From Micromonospora sp. H61 (GTDB lineage: Bacteria > Actinomycetota > Actinomycetes > Mycobacteriales > Micromonosporaceae), in assembly GCF_018070325.1 (NCBI RefSeq), contig NZ_JAGPXY010000005.1, positions 62,001 to 126,000 on the forward strand: DNA of 64,000 nucleotides, read 5' to 3'. The stretch's first letter is position 1. Every line of letters starts with the position of its first letter. Positions 54,439 to 62,744 of this stretch are shown in pieces. The notes under the pieces were generated by a model. The model ran no database searches. It saw only the letters and a program-made list of their open reading frames with translations, and was not told the DNA's origin. The position numbers were made by a program, and so were the translations under genes.

Positions 54439-55299
54439 ATGCGTGACGACGGCACCCTCGACGACCCGTACGCCCCGAGCAGGCCCACTGCCGATACGGA
54501 GGATGGCACCTCAACCGAACGGACAACCGCCGCGAGCCGGCTCCGGGCGTACGCCCGGGACCTGACCGGTCGACGCCGGGCACAGCTGGCGCTGGCCACC
54601 GGTGTGGTGTGCTGCCTCGGTCTGACCGCCGTCGTCCAGGTTCGCGACGAGGACGCCGACGCGGCTACCCGGAGTGGATCGCTCTCCAGCTCCGAGCTGG
54701 CGCAGCGCGCCGAGCAGCAGCGCGCCTCCCGTTCCCTCGACCGCACGGCTGCCCCGAGCGCCTCCGCCGCCGCCCAGTCCGCCGCGGCCAGCCCCGCCGA
54801 CCCGGACACCAGCGCGCCGGCCCGCAAGGTCGCCCCGGCTCGCCCGACCGACCCGGCGCCCGTCGCCGGGCTGGACGAGGACCAGATGGAGAACGCCGAG
54901 GCGATCGTCCGTACCGGCCGCAAGATGGGTGTGCCGCGCCGGGGCCTGGTGATCGCGGTGGCCACCGCCATGCAGGAGAGCAACCTCTACAACGTGGCCA
55001 GCGGTGTACTGCCCGAGTCGCAGGACTATCCGCACCAGGGCGTCGGCTGGGACCACGACTCGGTCGGGTTGTTCCAACAGCGTTCCAGCAGCGGCTGGGG
55101 CCCGGTGGGGCGGCTGATGGACCCCGAGTTCGCCACCCGGCAGTTCCTCAGCGCGCTCGAGCAGGTGCCCGGCTGGCAGCGGATGCGGCTCACCGACGCA
55201 GCCCAGGCGGTGCAGGTCTCCGCGTACCCCGAGCACTACCAGCAGCACGAGTGGCGAGCCACCCGGGTCGTTGACGCCATCGCGCCGGCGGGGCGGTAA
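54439..55299 (+). CDS. Membrane-anchored lytic-transglycosylase-like protein
   Basis: 286 residues. A cytoplasmic N-terminus (1-52) is followed by one membrane helix (AQLALATGVVCCLGLTAVV), an Ala/Ser/Pro-rich extracytoplasmic spacer, then a C-terminal lysozyme-like domain: GVPRRGLVIAVATAMQESNL (Glu in QESN is the likely catalytic acid), DHDSVGLFQQRSSSGWGPV and LMDPEFATRQFLSALEQVPG. This pattern is common in actinobacterial peptidoglycan-cleaving proteins. ATG 54439 is used rather than an adjacent TTG because of the -10 spacing. Confidence 0.8.
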   Translation: MRDDGTLDDPYAPSRPTADTEDGTSTERTTAASRLRAYARDLTGRRRAQLALATGVVCCLGLTAVVQVRDEDADAATRSGSLSSSELAQRAEQQRASRSLDRTAAPSASAAAQSAAASPADPDTSAPARKVAPARPTDPAPVAGLDEDQMENAEAIVRTGRKMGVPRRGLVIAVATAMQESNLYNVASGVLPESQDYPHQGVGWDHDSVGLFQQRSSSGWGPVGRLMDPEFATRQFLSALEQVPGWQRMRLTDAAQAVQVSAYPEHYQQHEWRATRVVDAIAPAGR

Positions 55300-55349
55300 C
55301 CTACCGCCCACTATGGACGGTCAGGGTTGAGGCTGTCGCATCCCGGGTA

Positions 55350-55377
55350 CATGTGTTGCGGGTTCGGGGTACACATG
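55350..55377. repeat. Inverted repeat upstream of the 48-residue protein gene
   Basis: CATGTGT (55350-55356) and ACACATG (55371-55377) frame 14 nt, and GGGTACA precedes and overlaps both arms. It may be an operator 29 bp before the ATG. Confidence 0.35.
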
Positions 55378-55405
55378 AGTGCGGGACCATCGACAGGAGG
55401 ACGTT

Positions 55406-55552
55406 ATGTCACTGATGCAGCGGATCAGCGCGTTTCTGAAATCACCGAAGGGGCAGCAGTTGGTCGACCGGGGCCGGCGCGAGATGGCCAAGCCGGGCAA
55501 CCAGCAGAAGCTGAAGGGGTTGGCGGCTCGGCTGTCCAACCGCCGCCGCTGA
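55406..55552 (+). CDS. Small basic conserved protein, 48 residues
   Basis: Reads MSLMQRISAFLKSPKGQQLV through REMAKPGNQQKLKGLAARLS and ends NRRR. It is strongly basic and mostly helical, with no membrane segment. AGGAGG lies 5 nt before ATG 55406, an excellent ribosome site. The EcsC-family gene begins 49 bp downstream, so the two may form an operon. The function is unknown; the composition would suit a nucleic-acid- or membrane-surface-binding peptide. Confidence 0.7.
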   Translation: MSLMQRISAFLKSPKGQQLVDRGRREMAKPGNQQKLKGLAARLSNRRR

Positions 55553-55601
55553 CCGCTCCATCGGCCGCCCTGTCCACCGTTTCCACCCCTGGGGAGACCT
55601 G

Positions 55602-56357
55602 GTGACCGACACTCCGCCCGTCGGCGGTCAGCCCGCCGCCCCTACTCCGCAGCCGTCCGTCGACCTGCCGGCCGGGCCGGTGGACGCCCCCGAGGGTCCG
55701 CCGGCCCGGCTCTGGGACCGGATGCGTGACGACCCGCAGTACGCCCCGGAGCACCTTGCCCTGGAGGCGGTGCGCCGCCTCGGGCCGGAAGCCGTGCAGT
55801 GGGCCGCCCGTGCCCGGGCCGAGCAGCCCGGGGTCTCCGCCGACGTCCTGGCCGACCAGGCGGCCCGCAAGTTCGTCAACCTGGCCCGACTGTCCGGCGC
55901 GGTCTCCGGCGCGGCCGGGCTGCCCGGCGCCGTGATCGACGTGGGCGTGCTGGCCTGGACCCAGGCGCGGATGGTGCTGCACATCGCCGCCGCGTACGAC
56001 GTCGACCCCCTGCACAACGACCGGGCCACCGACCTGCTGGTGCTCCAGCGGGTGCACAAGGTCGCCGAGAGCGCCCGGCTGGCGCTCGGCGTGGCCGCCG
56101 GCCGGGAACGCGCCGACGCGCTCTTCGGCCTGGGCGGCCAGCGTCCGCTCGGCCGGGTCATGCTGCAACTCGGCATCCGGCTGGCCCAGATGGCCGGCGT
56201 CCGGGCCGCGAAACGGATGGTCGCCAAGATCGTCCCCGGTGCGGCAATCGTGCTCGGCACCTGGGCCAACTCGTCAGCCACAAAGGACCTCGCCCAGCGA
56301 TCCCGGGCCCTCTACGGCTCCCGCGGCAACGCCGTCCCGGAGCCGCGCCGACCCTGA
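55602..56357 (+). CDS. EcsC family protein
   Basis: A 251-residue protein with a Pro-rich first 40 residues and then the EcsC-like helical domain. KFVNLARLSGAVSGAAGLPG, VIDVGVLAWTQARMVLHIAA (hydrophobic), VHKVAESARLALGVAAG and MLQLGIRLAQMAGVRAAKRM lead to a GAAIVLGTWANSSATKDLA segment. The family is of unclear biochemical function and is often membrane-associated. GTG 55602 has GGGGAG upstream. Its stop is 18 bp from the convergent SGNH gene. Confidence 0.75.
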   Translation: MTDTPPVGGQPAAPTPQPSVDLPAGPVDAPEGPPARLWDRMRDDPQYAPEHLALEAVRRLGPEAVQWAARARAEQPGVSADVLADQAARKFVNLARLSGAVSGAAGLPGAVIDVGVLAWTQARMVLHIAAAYDVDPLHNDRATDLLVLQRVHKVAESARLALGVAAGRERADALFGLGGQRPLGRVMLQLGIRLAQMAGVRAAKRMVAKIVPGAAIVLGTWANSSATKDLAQRSRALYGSRGNAVPEPRRP

Positions 56358-56375
56358 CGGCCCGTCCGGGGTCGT

Positions 56376-57227
56376 TCAGCTGGCCAGGCCGGAGGAGCGC
56401 CAGGTCACCTCGGCGATGCGGCCCTGGCCGGTGGCGTTGGGGTGGAACCAGTCCAGCGGGTTGAGCAGGTCCAGGGTGAACCGGACCTTGTGCAACGCGC
56501 CGCCGTCGTGCCGGCACCGTGCTCCGTACGCCCGGCAGGCCGCCTTCAACTCGGCGTTGTACGCGTCGATCCGGTCCCGGACGGCGGCCCGGCGGGCCCG
56601 GTCGGCGGGTGCGGTCGAGGTCGCCTCGGCCAGCAGGGCCGGGCAGATACCCCGCCGCCACGCGCGGGTCGCCCGGGCGTCGTCGTGCCCGACCTCCCAG
56701 AGTCGGTACAGGTCGGGGATGCTCACCACCAGCACCCGGGCCTTCGGCCGGCCGGTCCGCAGGACCCGCAGCCCCCGGTCGACGTCGGCCCGGAACTGCG
56801 CCACCGGCGTCATCGCGTCCACCCCGCCCCGGCAGACGTCGTTGGCGCCGACCAGCACTGTCACGTAGTCGGCGCGGTCGCGTACCGCCGCCCGGGCCTG
56901 ACCCTCCAGGGCGTCCGCGCGGGCGCCGGGACGGGCATGGTTGTACGTCCGGTCGCGGATCGCCGGGTTCTGTTCGAGCAGCCGGCGGTAGTGGCTCTGC
57001 ACCCGCAGCCCGTCCCCGGTCGACCAGGAGTTGCGCTCGCAGGAGGTGAGCACCAGGCAGGAGGCGAAGCCGGTGCTGATCGAGTCGCCGAGGGCGGCGA
57101 TGCCGCCGGGCCCGCTCGACGGCCTGGCGCTCGTGGTGGGGCGGGGTTCCGCGGAGCTGCCACCCTCACAGGCCAGTGCGACCAGCGCCGCGAGACAGGC
57201 CAGCGCGGCGACCCAGCGTCGAGGCAT
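56376..57227 (-). CDS. SGNH/GDSL hydrolase lipoprotein
   Basis: 283 residues with a lipoprotein signal (WVAALACLAALVALAC, Cys about 20). A Ser/Pro linker follows, then an SGNH esterase domain: block I GDSISTG (Ser), block III GANDVCRGG (Asn) and block V with Asp/His in NPLDWFHPN. Cys pairs in SCLVLTSCE and RAYGARC suggest an extracellular disulfide-bonded enzyme. It probably hydrolyses ester groups on glycans or lipids. ATG 57227 is chosen because the signal peptide begins there. Confidence 0.85.
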   Translation of the reverse strand: MPRRWVAALACLAALVALACEGGSSAEPRPTTSARPSSGPGGIAALGDSISTGFASCLVLTSCERNSWSTGDGLRVQSHYRRLLEQNPAIRDRTYNHARPGARADALEGQARAAVRDRADYVTVLVGANDVCRGGVDAMTPVAQFRADVDRGLRVLRTGRPKARVLVVSIPDLYRLWEVGHDDARATRAWRRGICPALLAEATSTAPADRARRAAVRDRIDAYNAELKAACRAYGARCRHDGGALHKVRFTLDLLNPLDWFHPNATGQGRIAEVTWRSSGLAS

Positions 57228-57347
57228 GACGTCTCCCGTTCCCGCAGCACAGAGCGACAGCGCGGTAACTCTATGCGTAGGACGTGGTTGGCCGGGAAGT
57301 CGCTGTCGGGTATGCGGCAAAGTGCCGACGCGGAAGCCGTCGAGGTG

Positions 57348-57941
57348 CTATGCGTCCCGCCATGGTGCCCGCTGACCGTGCAGCCACCAGTGCAACGCCC
57401 TGGTGATCCGGGGCAGCACCAGATAGGTCATCAGCGGGGTCAGGCAGAGCGTCATCAGCAGCACCCGGGCCGCCAGCGGCACCGCGTCGAGGAAGCGGCT
57501 CGTCAGCAGGGTGGCGGTCAGACTCAGGGGGAAGAACGCCAGCCAGATGGTCACCGCCTGCTTCCAGCGGGGCGGCGACGCGGGCGGGGCTGGCTCCACC
57601 AGGTCCACCGAGTGCTCCAGCGGCCTGTCGAACCAGCCCTCGATCCCGGTACGCCGCTCGACCCGGGTGTGCTCCACGATGCCCTGCGCCGAGCTGAGCC
57701 ACCAGTGCCGCTGTGGCGACTCCTCCCACCGGCGCAGCGTCTCGGCGTCGGCGAAGCGGTAGAGCATGTGCCACTCCGACGAGCCGGGGCCGCTCTGCAC
57801 CCAGCCGGCGCCGAGAAACCCGGGAAACGCCTCGGCCAGCGCGGTGCCGGCCCGCATCCAGGCCACCATCTCGCTGGCCCGGCCGGGATCGACGCGGCGG
57901 GCGATGGAGACGGTCACCGGCACGGCGAGGGTCATTGACAT
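57348..57941 (-). CDS. ABM-domain protein with C-terminal membrane hairpin
   Basis: 197 residues. An N-terminal ABM-type barrel (about 8-105; PVTVSIARRVDPGRASEMVA, GFLGAGWVQSGPGSSEWHML) is followed by a proline-rich linker. Two membrane helices (AVTIWLAFFPLSLTATLL and ARVLLMTLCLTPLMTYLVL) and a basic tail follow. The second half of the barrel carries RFADAETLRRWEESPQRHWW. Proteins of this ABM-plus-two-helix type occur in many bacteria without assigned function. ATG 57941 or the Met two codons on. Confidence 0.8.
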   Translation of the reverse strand: MSMTLAVPVTVSIARRVDPGRASEMVAWMRAGTALAEAFPGFLGAGWVQSGPGSSEWHMLYRFADAETLRRWEESPQRHWWLSSAQGIVEHTRVERRTGIEGWFDRPLEHSVDLVEPAPPASPPRWKQAVTIWLAFFPLSLTATLLTSRFLDAVPLAARVLLMTLCLTPLMTYLVLPRITRALHWWLHGQRAPWRDA

Positions 57942-58050
57942 GCGCCCATCCTGCGGTCGACGAGGCCGCGGCGCGAACGGATGTGCCGGAGCACACCGAC
58001 GGATGCGGGTGCGCAGGCGCTCGGCACCGGTTAATCCGGCCGATCGGGGG

Positions 58051-58056
58051 TAGGTC
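58051..58056 (+). promoter_or_regulatory. -10-like element before the small two-helix membrane protein
   Basis: TAGGTC lies 7 nt before ATG 58064; leaderless spacing like that of dgt and sdhC. Confidence 0.35.
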
Positions 58057-58063
58057 GGTGGGT

Positions 58064-58327
58064 ATGACGAGATCGCAGCCCCGGCGTGCCCGTGGCACGG
58101 TCGGCCACGCGAACAGCGCGTTGAACCTTCGGCTCACCCTCGCCAGCTTCGGGCTGGTGATCATGGTGCTCTTCGCGGTGCTGGCGTTCTGGGCCGGCAT
58201 CGCCTGGCTCGGCGTACTCTGCGCGATCTTCGCGGTGGTCGCCGTGGTCGACCTGGTCGTGATCCAGCGCCGCCGCGCCGCCCGCCGCCGCGAGGAGCCG
58301 GGCGTACGACACTCGTTGTTCGAGTGA
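58064..58327 (+). CDS. Small two-helix membrane protein (DUF6343-like)
   Basis: 87 residues. A basic N-terminus is followed by two hydrophobic helices (LRLTLASFGLVIMVLFAVLA and IAWLGVLCAIFAVVAVVDLV) and a basic tail ([10 protein letters not shown]). The layout matches small actinobacterial membrane proteins grouped under DUF6343; no function is known. It ends 12 bp before the aldehyde dehydrogenase start, so they may be co-transcribed. Confidence 0.6.
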   Translation: MTRSQPRRARGTVGHANSALNLRLTLASFGLVIMVLFAVLAFWAGIAWLGVLCAIFAVVAVVDLVVIQRRRAARRREEPGVRHSLFE

Positions 58328-58339
58328 CAGGAGGACGCA

Positions 58340-59755
58340 ATGCCCCACATCGCCACCACCAACCCCGCCACCGGACAGGTGCTCAAGACCTATGAGGCGA
58401 TGTCCACCGAGCAACTCGACGACGCCATCGAACGCACCGACCTCGCGTTCCACCAGCTGCGAGCGACGACCGTCGACCAGCGCGCCCAGTGGATGAACGC
58501 CGCAGCCGACCTGCTGGACGCCGAGCGCGACGAGATCGCCCGGATCATGACCACGGAGATGGGCAAGACGTACGTCGCGGCGCAGGCCGAGGTGACCAAG
58601 TGCGCCTCCGCCGCCCGCTTCTACGCCGACAAGGCCCCCGCGTTCCTCGCCGACGAGCCCGCCGACGCCGACGCCGTGAAAGCCACCCGGGCCTTCATCC
58701 GCTACCAGCCGATCGGCGTGGTGCTCGCGGTGATGCCGTGGAACTTCCCGCTCTGGCAGGTGATGCGCTTCGCCGCCCCGGCGCTGATGGCCGGCAACAC
58801 CGGCCTGCTCAAGCACGCCTCGAACGTGCCGCAGACCGCGCTGCTGCTGGAGGACCTGTTCCGGCGAGCGGGCTTCCCCGAGGGGGCCTTCACCACGGTG
58901 CTGGTCGACTCGGAGGCCGTCGACCACATCCTCAGCGACCCCCGGGTACGCGCCGCGACGCTCACCGGCAGCGAGCCCGCCGGCCGGTCCATCGCGCAGA
59001 TCGCCGGGCGGGAGCTGAAGAAGACCGTCCTCGAACTCGGCGGCAGCGACCCCTTCGTGGTGATGCCCTCCGCCGACGTGGACCGGGCCGCCGAGGTGGC
59101 CACCACCGCCCGCTGCCAGAACAACGGCCAGTCCTGCATCGCCGCGAAGCGGTTCATCGTGCACACCGACGTGTTCGACGCCTTCGCCGAGAAGTTCGCC
59201 GCCAACATGGCCGCGCTGCGCGTCGGCGACCCGATGGACCCGAACACCGACGTCGGGCCGCTGGCGAGCGAGCGTGGCCGCGACGAGGTGCACGCCCAGG
59301 TCCGCGACGCGGTCGACAACGGCGCGACAGTGCTCTGCGGCGGCGAGCCGCCGAGCGGCGACGGCTGGTTCTACCCGCCGACAGTGGTCACCGACCTCAC
59401 CCCGCAGATGCGGATGTGGTCCGAGGAGGTCTTCGGCCCGGTCGCCGGCCTGTTCCGGGTCTCGTCGTACGAGGAGGCGATCGAGGTCGCCAACGGCACC
59501 AGCTTCGGGCTCGGCTCGAACGCCTGGACCCGGGACCCGGCCGAGCAGGAGCGCTTCGCCACCGACCTGGACGCCGGCAACGTCTTCATCAACGGGATGA
59601 CCACCTCGTACCCGGAGTTGCCGTTCGGCGGTGTGAAGAACTCCGGGTACGGGCGGGAGCTGTCGGCGCTGGGCATGCGGGAGTTCTGCAACACCAAGAC
59701 GGTCTGGGTGGGCGAGGGCGCCGCGTCGGCCGGCGCGGGCGCGCACGCCGAGTAG
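58340..59755 (+). CDS. Aldehyde dehydrogenase (succinate-semialdehyde dehydrogenase-like)
   Basis: A 471-residue NAD(P)-dependent ALDH. It has the PWNFPLWQ motif, the catalytic Glu in LELGGSDPFVVMP, the catalytic Cys in NNGQSCIAAKRF and the EEVFGPV segment. FINGMTTSYPELPFGGVKNS and GYGREL close the fold. The M-T-T pattern before the PFGG loop, and the short length, match the succinate-semialdehyde dehydrogenase-like group that lacks a long C-terminus. The substrate is inferred. ATG 58340 has AGGAGG upstream. Confidence 0.9.
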   Translation: MPHIATTNPATGQVLKTYEAMSTEQLDDAIERTDLAFHQLRATTVDQRAQWMNAAADLLDAERDEIARIMTTEMGKTYVAAQAEVTKCASAARFYADKAPAFLADEPADADAVKATRAFIRYQPIGVVLAVMPWNFPLWQVMRFAAPALMAGNTGLLKHASNVPQTALLLEDLFRRAGFPEGAFTTVLVDSEAVDHILSDPRVRAATLTGSEPAGRSIAQIAGRELKKTVLELGGSDPFVVMPSADVDRAAEVATTARCQNNGQSCIAAKRFIVHTDVFDAFAEKFAANMAALRVGDPMDPNTDVGPLASERGRDEVHAQVRDAVDNGATVLCGGEPPSGDGWFYPPTVVTDLTPQMRMWSEEVFGPVAGLFRVSSYEEAIEVANGTSFGLGSNAWTRDPAEQERFATDLDAGNVFINGMTTSYPELPFGGVKNSGYGRELSALGMREFCNTKTVWVGEGAASAGAGAHAE

Positions 59756-59807
59756 TTCGGGGCGCGGCACGCGTCAGCCGGTGCCGTCGTGGGTAGGAAG
59801 TGTGCCC

Positions 59808-60773
59808 ATGACGTCGTTCGGGTTTCACGCCTCGCATGAGCAGATCGGTCCACGCGCCCTGTTGGAGGCGGTGATCCACGCCGAGCGGGCCGGCTTCGAC
59901 GCCGCCATGTGCTCCGACCACTTCTCCCCGTGGAGCGCCCGGCAGGGCGAGTCCGGCTTCGCCTGGTCCTGGCTGGGCTCGGCGTTGCAGGCCACCGGCA
60001 TGCCGTTCGGCGTGGTCAACGCGCCCGGCCAGCGGTACCACCCGGCGATCATCGCGCAAGCGATCGGCACCCTCGGCGCGATGTACCCGGGCCGGTTCTG
60101 GGCGGCCCTGGGCACCGGCGAGGCCAGCAACGAGCACATCACCGGCGACCCGTGGCCGCGCAAGGACGTGCGCACCGCCCGGCTGCGCGAGTGCGTGGAC
60201 GTGATCCGGGCCCTGCTGGCCGGCGAGGAGGTCAGCCACGACGGCCTGGTCCGGGTGGATCGGGCCCGGCTGTGGACCCGCCCCGAGCAGCCGCCCGCGC
60301 TGGTCGGCGCCGCCGTCAGCGTGGCCACCGCCCGCTGGTGCGCCGAATGGGCGGACGGGCTGATCACCGTGAACGCCCCGGTGGCGCACCTGCGCGAGAT
60401 GATCGACGCGTACCGGGACGCGGGCGGACGTGGACCACTGCACCTGCAGGTGCACGTCTCCTGGGCACCGGAGCAGGCCCAGGCCGAGGCGCTCGCGTAC
60501 GACCAGTGGCGCAGCAACGTCTTCGCCCCGCCGGTCTGCTGGGACCTGGAGACCGTCGAACACTTCGACGTGGTCTCCGCCGACGTGCCGGCGCGGCGGA
60601 TCGCCGAGGTGGTGAACGTGTCGGCGGACCTGGGTCGGCACGTCGGCTGGCTGGAGGAGTACGCGCAGCTCGGCTTCGACCAGATCGCCCTGCACCACGT
60701 CGGGAAGGAACAGCGCGGCTTCATCGACGCCTTCGGCGCGGAGGTGCTGCCGAAGCTGCGCCCGGGCGGCTGA
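59808..60773 (+). CDS. LLM-class flavin-dependent oxidoreductase
   Basis: A 321-residue luciferase-like TIM-barrel flavoprotein: FGFHASHEQIGPRALLEAVI, AGFDAAMCSDHFSPWSARQG, the ALGTGEASNEHITGDPWPRK phosphate/flavin loop, and DLGRHVGWLEEYAQLGFDQI. It belongs to the subgroup annotated as probable non-F420 oxidoreductases, so the cofactor is more likely FMN than F420, though that is not proven. ATG 59808 has TAGGAA upstream, which can be read either as -10 or as a ribosome site. Confidence 0.85.
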   Translation: MTSFGFHASHEQIGPRALLEAVIHAERAGFDAAMCSDHFSPWSARQGESGFAWSWLGSALQATGMPFGVVNAPGQRYHPAIIAQAIGTLGAMYPGRFWAALGTGEASNEHITGDPWPRKDVRTARLRECVDVIRALLAGEEVSHDGLVRVDRARLWTRPEQPPALVGAAVSVATARWCAEWADGLITVNAPVAHLREMIDAYRDAGGRGPLHLQVHVSWAPEQAQAEALAYDQWRSNVFAPPVCWDLETVEHFDVVSADVPARRIAEVVNVSADLGRHVGWLEEYAQLGFDQIALHHVGKEQRGFIDAFGAEVLPKLRPGG

Positions 60774-60790
60774 TCGAACAGGCGTACCCC

Positions 60791-60796
60791 TAGGCT
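60791..60796 (+). promoter_or_regulatory. -10 element before the Na+/H+ antiporter gene
   Basis: TAGGCT lies 8 nt before ATG 60805 with no ribosome site between, a probable leaderless start. Confidence 0.45.
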
Positions 60797-60804
60797 CGTA
60801 CCCC

Positions 60805-62376
60805 ATGGAAAGCCTGTTCCCGGTCGTCGTCTTCCTGGCGATCGCCACCCTGGGCGCCGCGTTGGCCCGCCGGCTCGGCCTGCTCGCGCCGATCGTGCTG
60901 GTCGTCCTCGGCCTGGCGCTCTCGTTCGTGCCAGGCTTCCCGCAGGTGGAACTCGACCCGGAGTTGGTGCTGGTCGGCATCCTGCCGCCGCTGCTCTACG
61001 TGGCCGCGCTGGAGACCTCGGTGCCGGCGTTCAAGAACAACATCCGGCCGATCCTGCTGCTCGCGGTCGGCCTGGTGTTGTTCACCGCGTTCGTGGTCGG
61101 GTTGGTGCTGCACCTGCTGTTGCCGCAACTGCCGTTCGCGATCTGCCTTGCCCTCGGCGCGGTGGTCGCCCCACCGGACGCGGTGGCCGCCACGGCCGTC
61201 GCCCGCCGGGTCGGGCTGCCCCGCCGGGTCGTCACCATCCTGGAGGGCGAAAGCCTGGTCAACGACGCGACAGCGCTCGTGCTGCTGCGGGTCGCGACGA
61301 TGGCCACCGTCGGCTCAGCCGTCGGCGCCGACAAGATCGCCATCGAGGTGCTGCGGTCCACCGGCGGCGGCATCCTGATCGGGGCGCTCGGGGCGCTGGT
61401 GTTCGGCTTCCTGCATCGGCGGATCACCGACCCGCTGCTGGACAACGCCCTGTCGCTGATCATCCCGTTCGCTGTGGTGTTCGCCGCCGAACACCTGCAC
61501 GCCTCCGGAGTGGTCGCCGTGGTCGTCACCGGCCTGGTGCTCGGGCACAAGCTGCCCCAGTTGCTGTCGGCGGCGTCCCGGTTGCAGATCGGGGCGTTCT
61601 GGCGGCTGTTCCGTTTCCTGCTGGAGGGTCTGGTCTTCCTGCTGGTCGGGCTGCAACTGCGGGAGGTGCTGCGCGACCTCGACGAGCCGATCGGCTCGCT
61701 CATCCTGATCACCTTCGCGGTGCTCGCCACCGTCTTCCTGACCCGGTTCGTCTGGCTCTTCCCGGCCACCTACCTGGCCCGGTTGGTCCCCCGGGTCCGC
61801 CGCCGTGACGACCGGCCGTCGCCGAAGTTCCCGATCATCATCGGCTGGGCCGGCATGCGCGGCGTGGTGACCCTGGCCGCCGCGCTGGCCCTGCCGCTGA
61901 CCCTGGCCGGCGACGAGCCGTACCCCAGGGCGTTGTTGATCTGGCTGGCCTTCGCCGTGATCGTTTTCACCCTGGTCGGTCAGGGCGCCACCCTGCCGCT
62001 GATCGCCCGCCGGTTGAAGCTGCCGCAGGACGACCCGGTGCAGGACGCGCTCTCCGCGGCCGCGGTGCAGCAGCAGGCCGGCAAGGCCGCCCAGGACCGC
62101 CTCGACGAGTTGGCCGACAGCGCACCGGATGCGGTGGTGGACCGGCTGCGCCGAGCGGTGGAGGACCGCACCAACATGGCCTGGGAACGGCTCGGCGGCG
62201 ACGAGCGGGAGACCCCGTCGCAGGCGTACGGTCGGCTGCGGCAGGAGATGATCGACGCCGAGCGGGATGTGTTCCGGGCGGCCCGGGACTCCGGTCGGAT
62301 TCCTGAGGAAGTGTTGGTGCGGGCCTACCGTGACCTGGACCTGGAAGAGTCGTTGCTGCGAGAGGTTGAGAAGTGA
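60805..62376 (+). CDS. CPA1-type Na+/H+ antiporter (NhaP-like)
   Basis: 523 residues. About twelve membrane helices (residues 1-400) hold LGAVVAPPDAVAATAVARRV (ion-binding Asp), ILEGESLVNDATALVLLRVA and an IIIGWAGMRGVVTLAAALAL helix near the end. A ~110-residue cytoplasmic tail with charged helices (RLRRAVEDRTNMAWERLGGD) follows. It exchanges Na+ or K+ for H+ for pH and salt balance. The stop overlaps the zinc-finger gene start (GTGA). The N-terminus begins directly with the first helix (SLFPVVVFLAIATLGAALA). Confidence 0.92.
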   Translation: MESLFPVVVFLAIATLGAALARRLGLLAPIVLVVLGLALSFVPGFPQVELDPELVLVGILPPLLYVAALETSVPAFKNNIRPILLLAVGLVLFTAFVVGLVLHLLLPQLPFAICLALGAVVAPPDAVAATAVARRVGLPRRVVTILEGESLVNDATALVLLRVATMATVGSAVGADKIAIEVLRSTGGGILIGALGALVFGFLHRRITDPLLDNALSLIIPFAVVFAAEHLHASGVVAVVVTGLVLGHKLPQLLSAASRLQIGAFWRLFRFLLEGLVFLLVGLQLREVLRDLDEPIGSLILITFAVLATVFLTRFVWLFPATYLARLVPRVRRRDDRPSPKFPIIIGWAGMRGVVTLAAALALPLTLAGDEPYPRALLIWLAFAVIVFTLVGQGATLPLIARRLKLPQDDPVQDALSAAAVQQQAGKAAQDRLDELADSAPDAVVDRLRRAVEDRTNMAWERLGGDERETPSQAYGRLRQEMIDAERDVFRAARDSGRIPEEVLVRAYRDLDLEESLLREVEK

Positions 62377-62630
62377 GCTGTCAGCACCTGACCGAGGCCG
62401 GTGCCGCCGAGCCGCGTACCCCCGACGAGTGCGCGGACTGCGTCGCCATCGGCGACACCTACTGGGTGCACCTGCGCACCTGTCTGAGCTGCGGGCAGGT
62501 CGGCTGCTGTGACTCGTCGCCGAACCAGCACGCGAGCAAGCACTTCGCGTCCACCGGGCACCCGGTGATCCGTTCGGCGCAGCCGGGCGAGGCATGGCGC
62601 TGGTGCTTCGTCGACGAGGAGATCGGCTGA
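62373..62630 (+). CDS. UBP-type zinc finger protein
   Basis: An 85-residue single ZnF-UBP domain: CQHL at the start, CADC, CLSCGQVGCCD and the His run HASKHF...TGHP, ending in WRWCFVDEEIG. In eukaryotes this domain binds the free C-terminal Gly-Gly of ubiquitin; bacterial versions are small, stand alone or are fused to NhaP antiporters, and their ligand is unknown. It is translationally coupled to the antiporter by a 4-bp overlap, so a shared function is likely. Confidence 0.9.
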   Translation: MSCQHLTEAGAAEPRTPDECADCVAIGDTYWVHLRTCLSCGQVGCCDSSPNQHASKHFASTGHPVIRSAQPGEAWRWCFVDEEIG

Positions 62631-62654
62631 TCGTCGGCCGACGTCGAGTCGGCG

Positions 62655-62673
62655 CGGCTCGGTTGGCGAGCCG
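62655..62673. terminator. Hairpin between convergent genes
   Basis: CGGCTCG-GTTGG-CGAGCCG is a perfect 7-bp stem in the 114-bp gap after the zinc-finger gene. Confidence 0.5.
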
Positions 62674-62744
62674 AGTTCAGTTGCTTGCGGCGGCGACGAG
62701 TGGGCACTCGGACGGTGCGCAGGACGGTCGTCGCCGGGCCCGGT

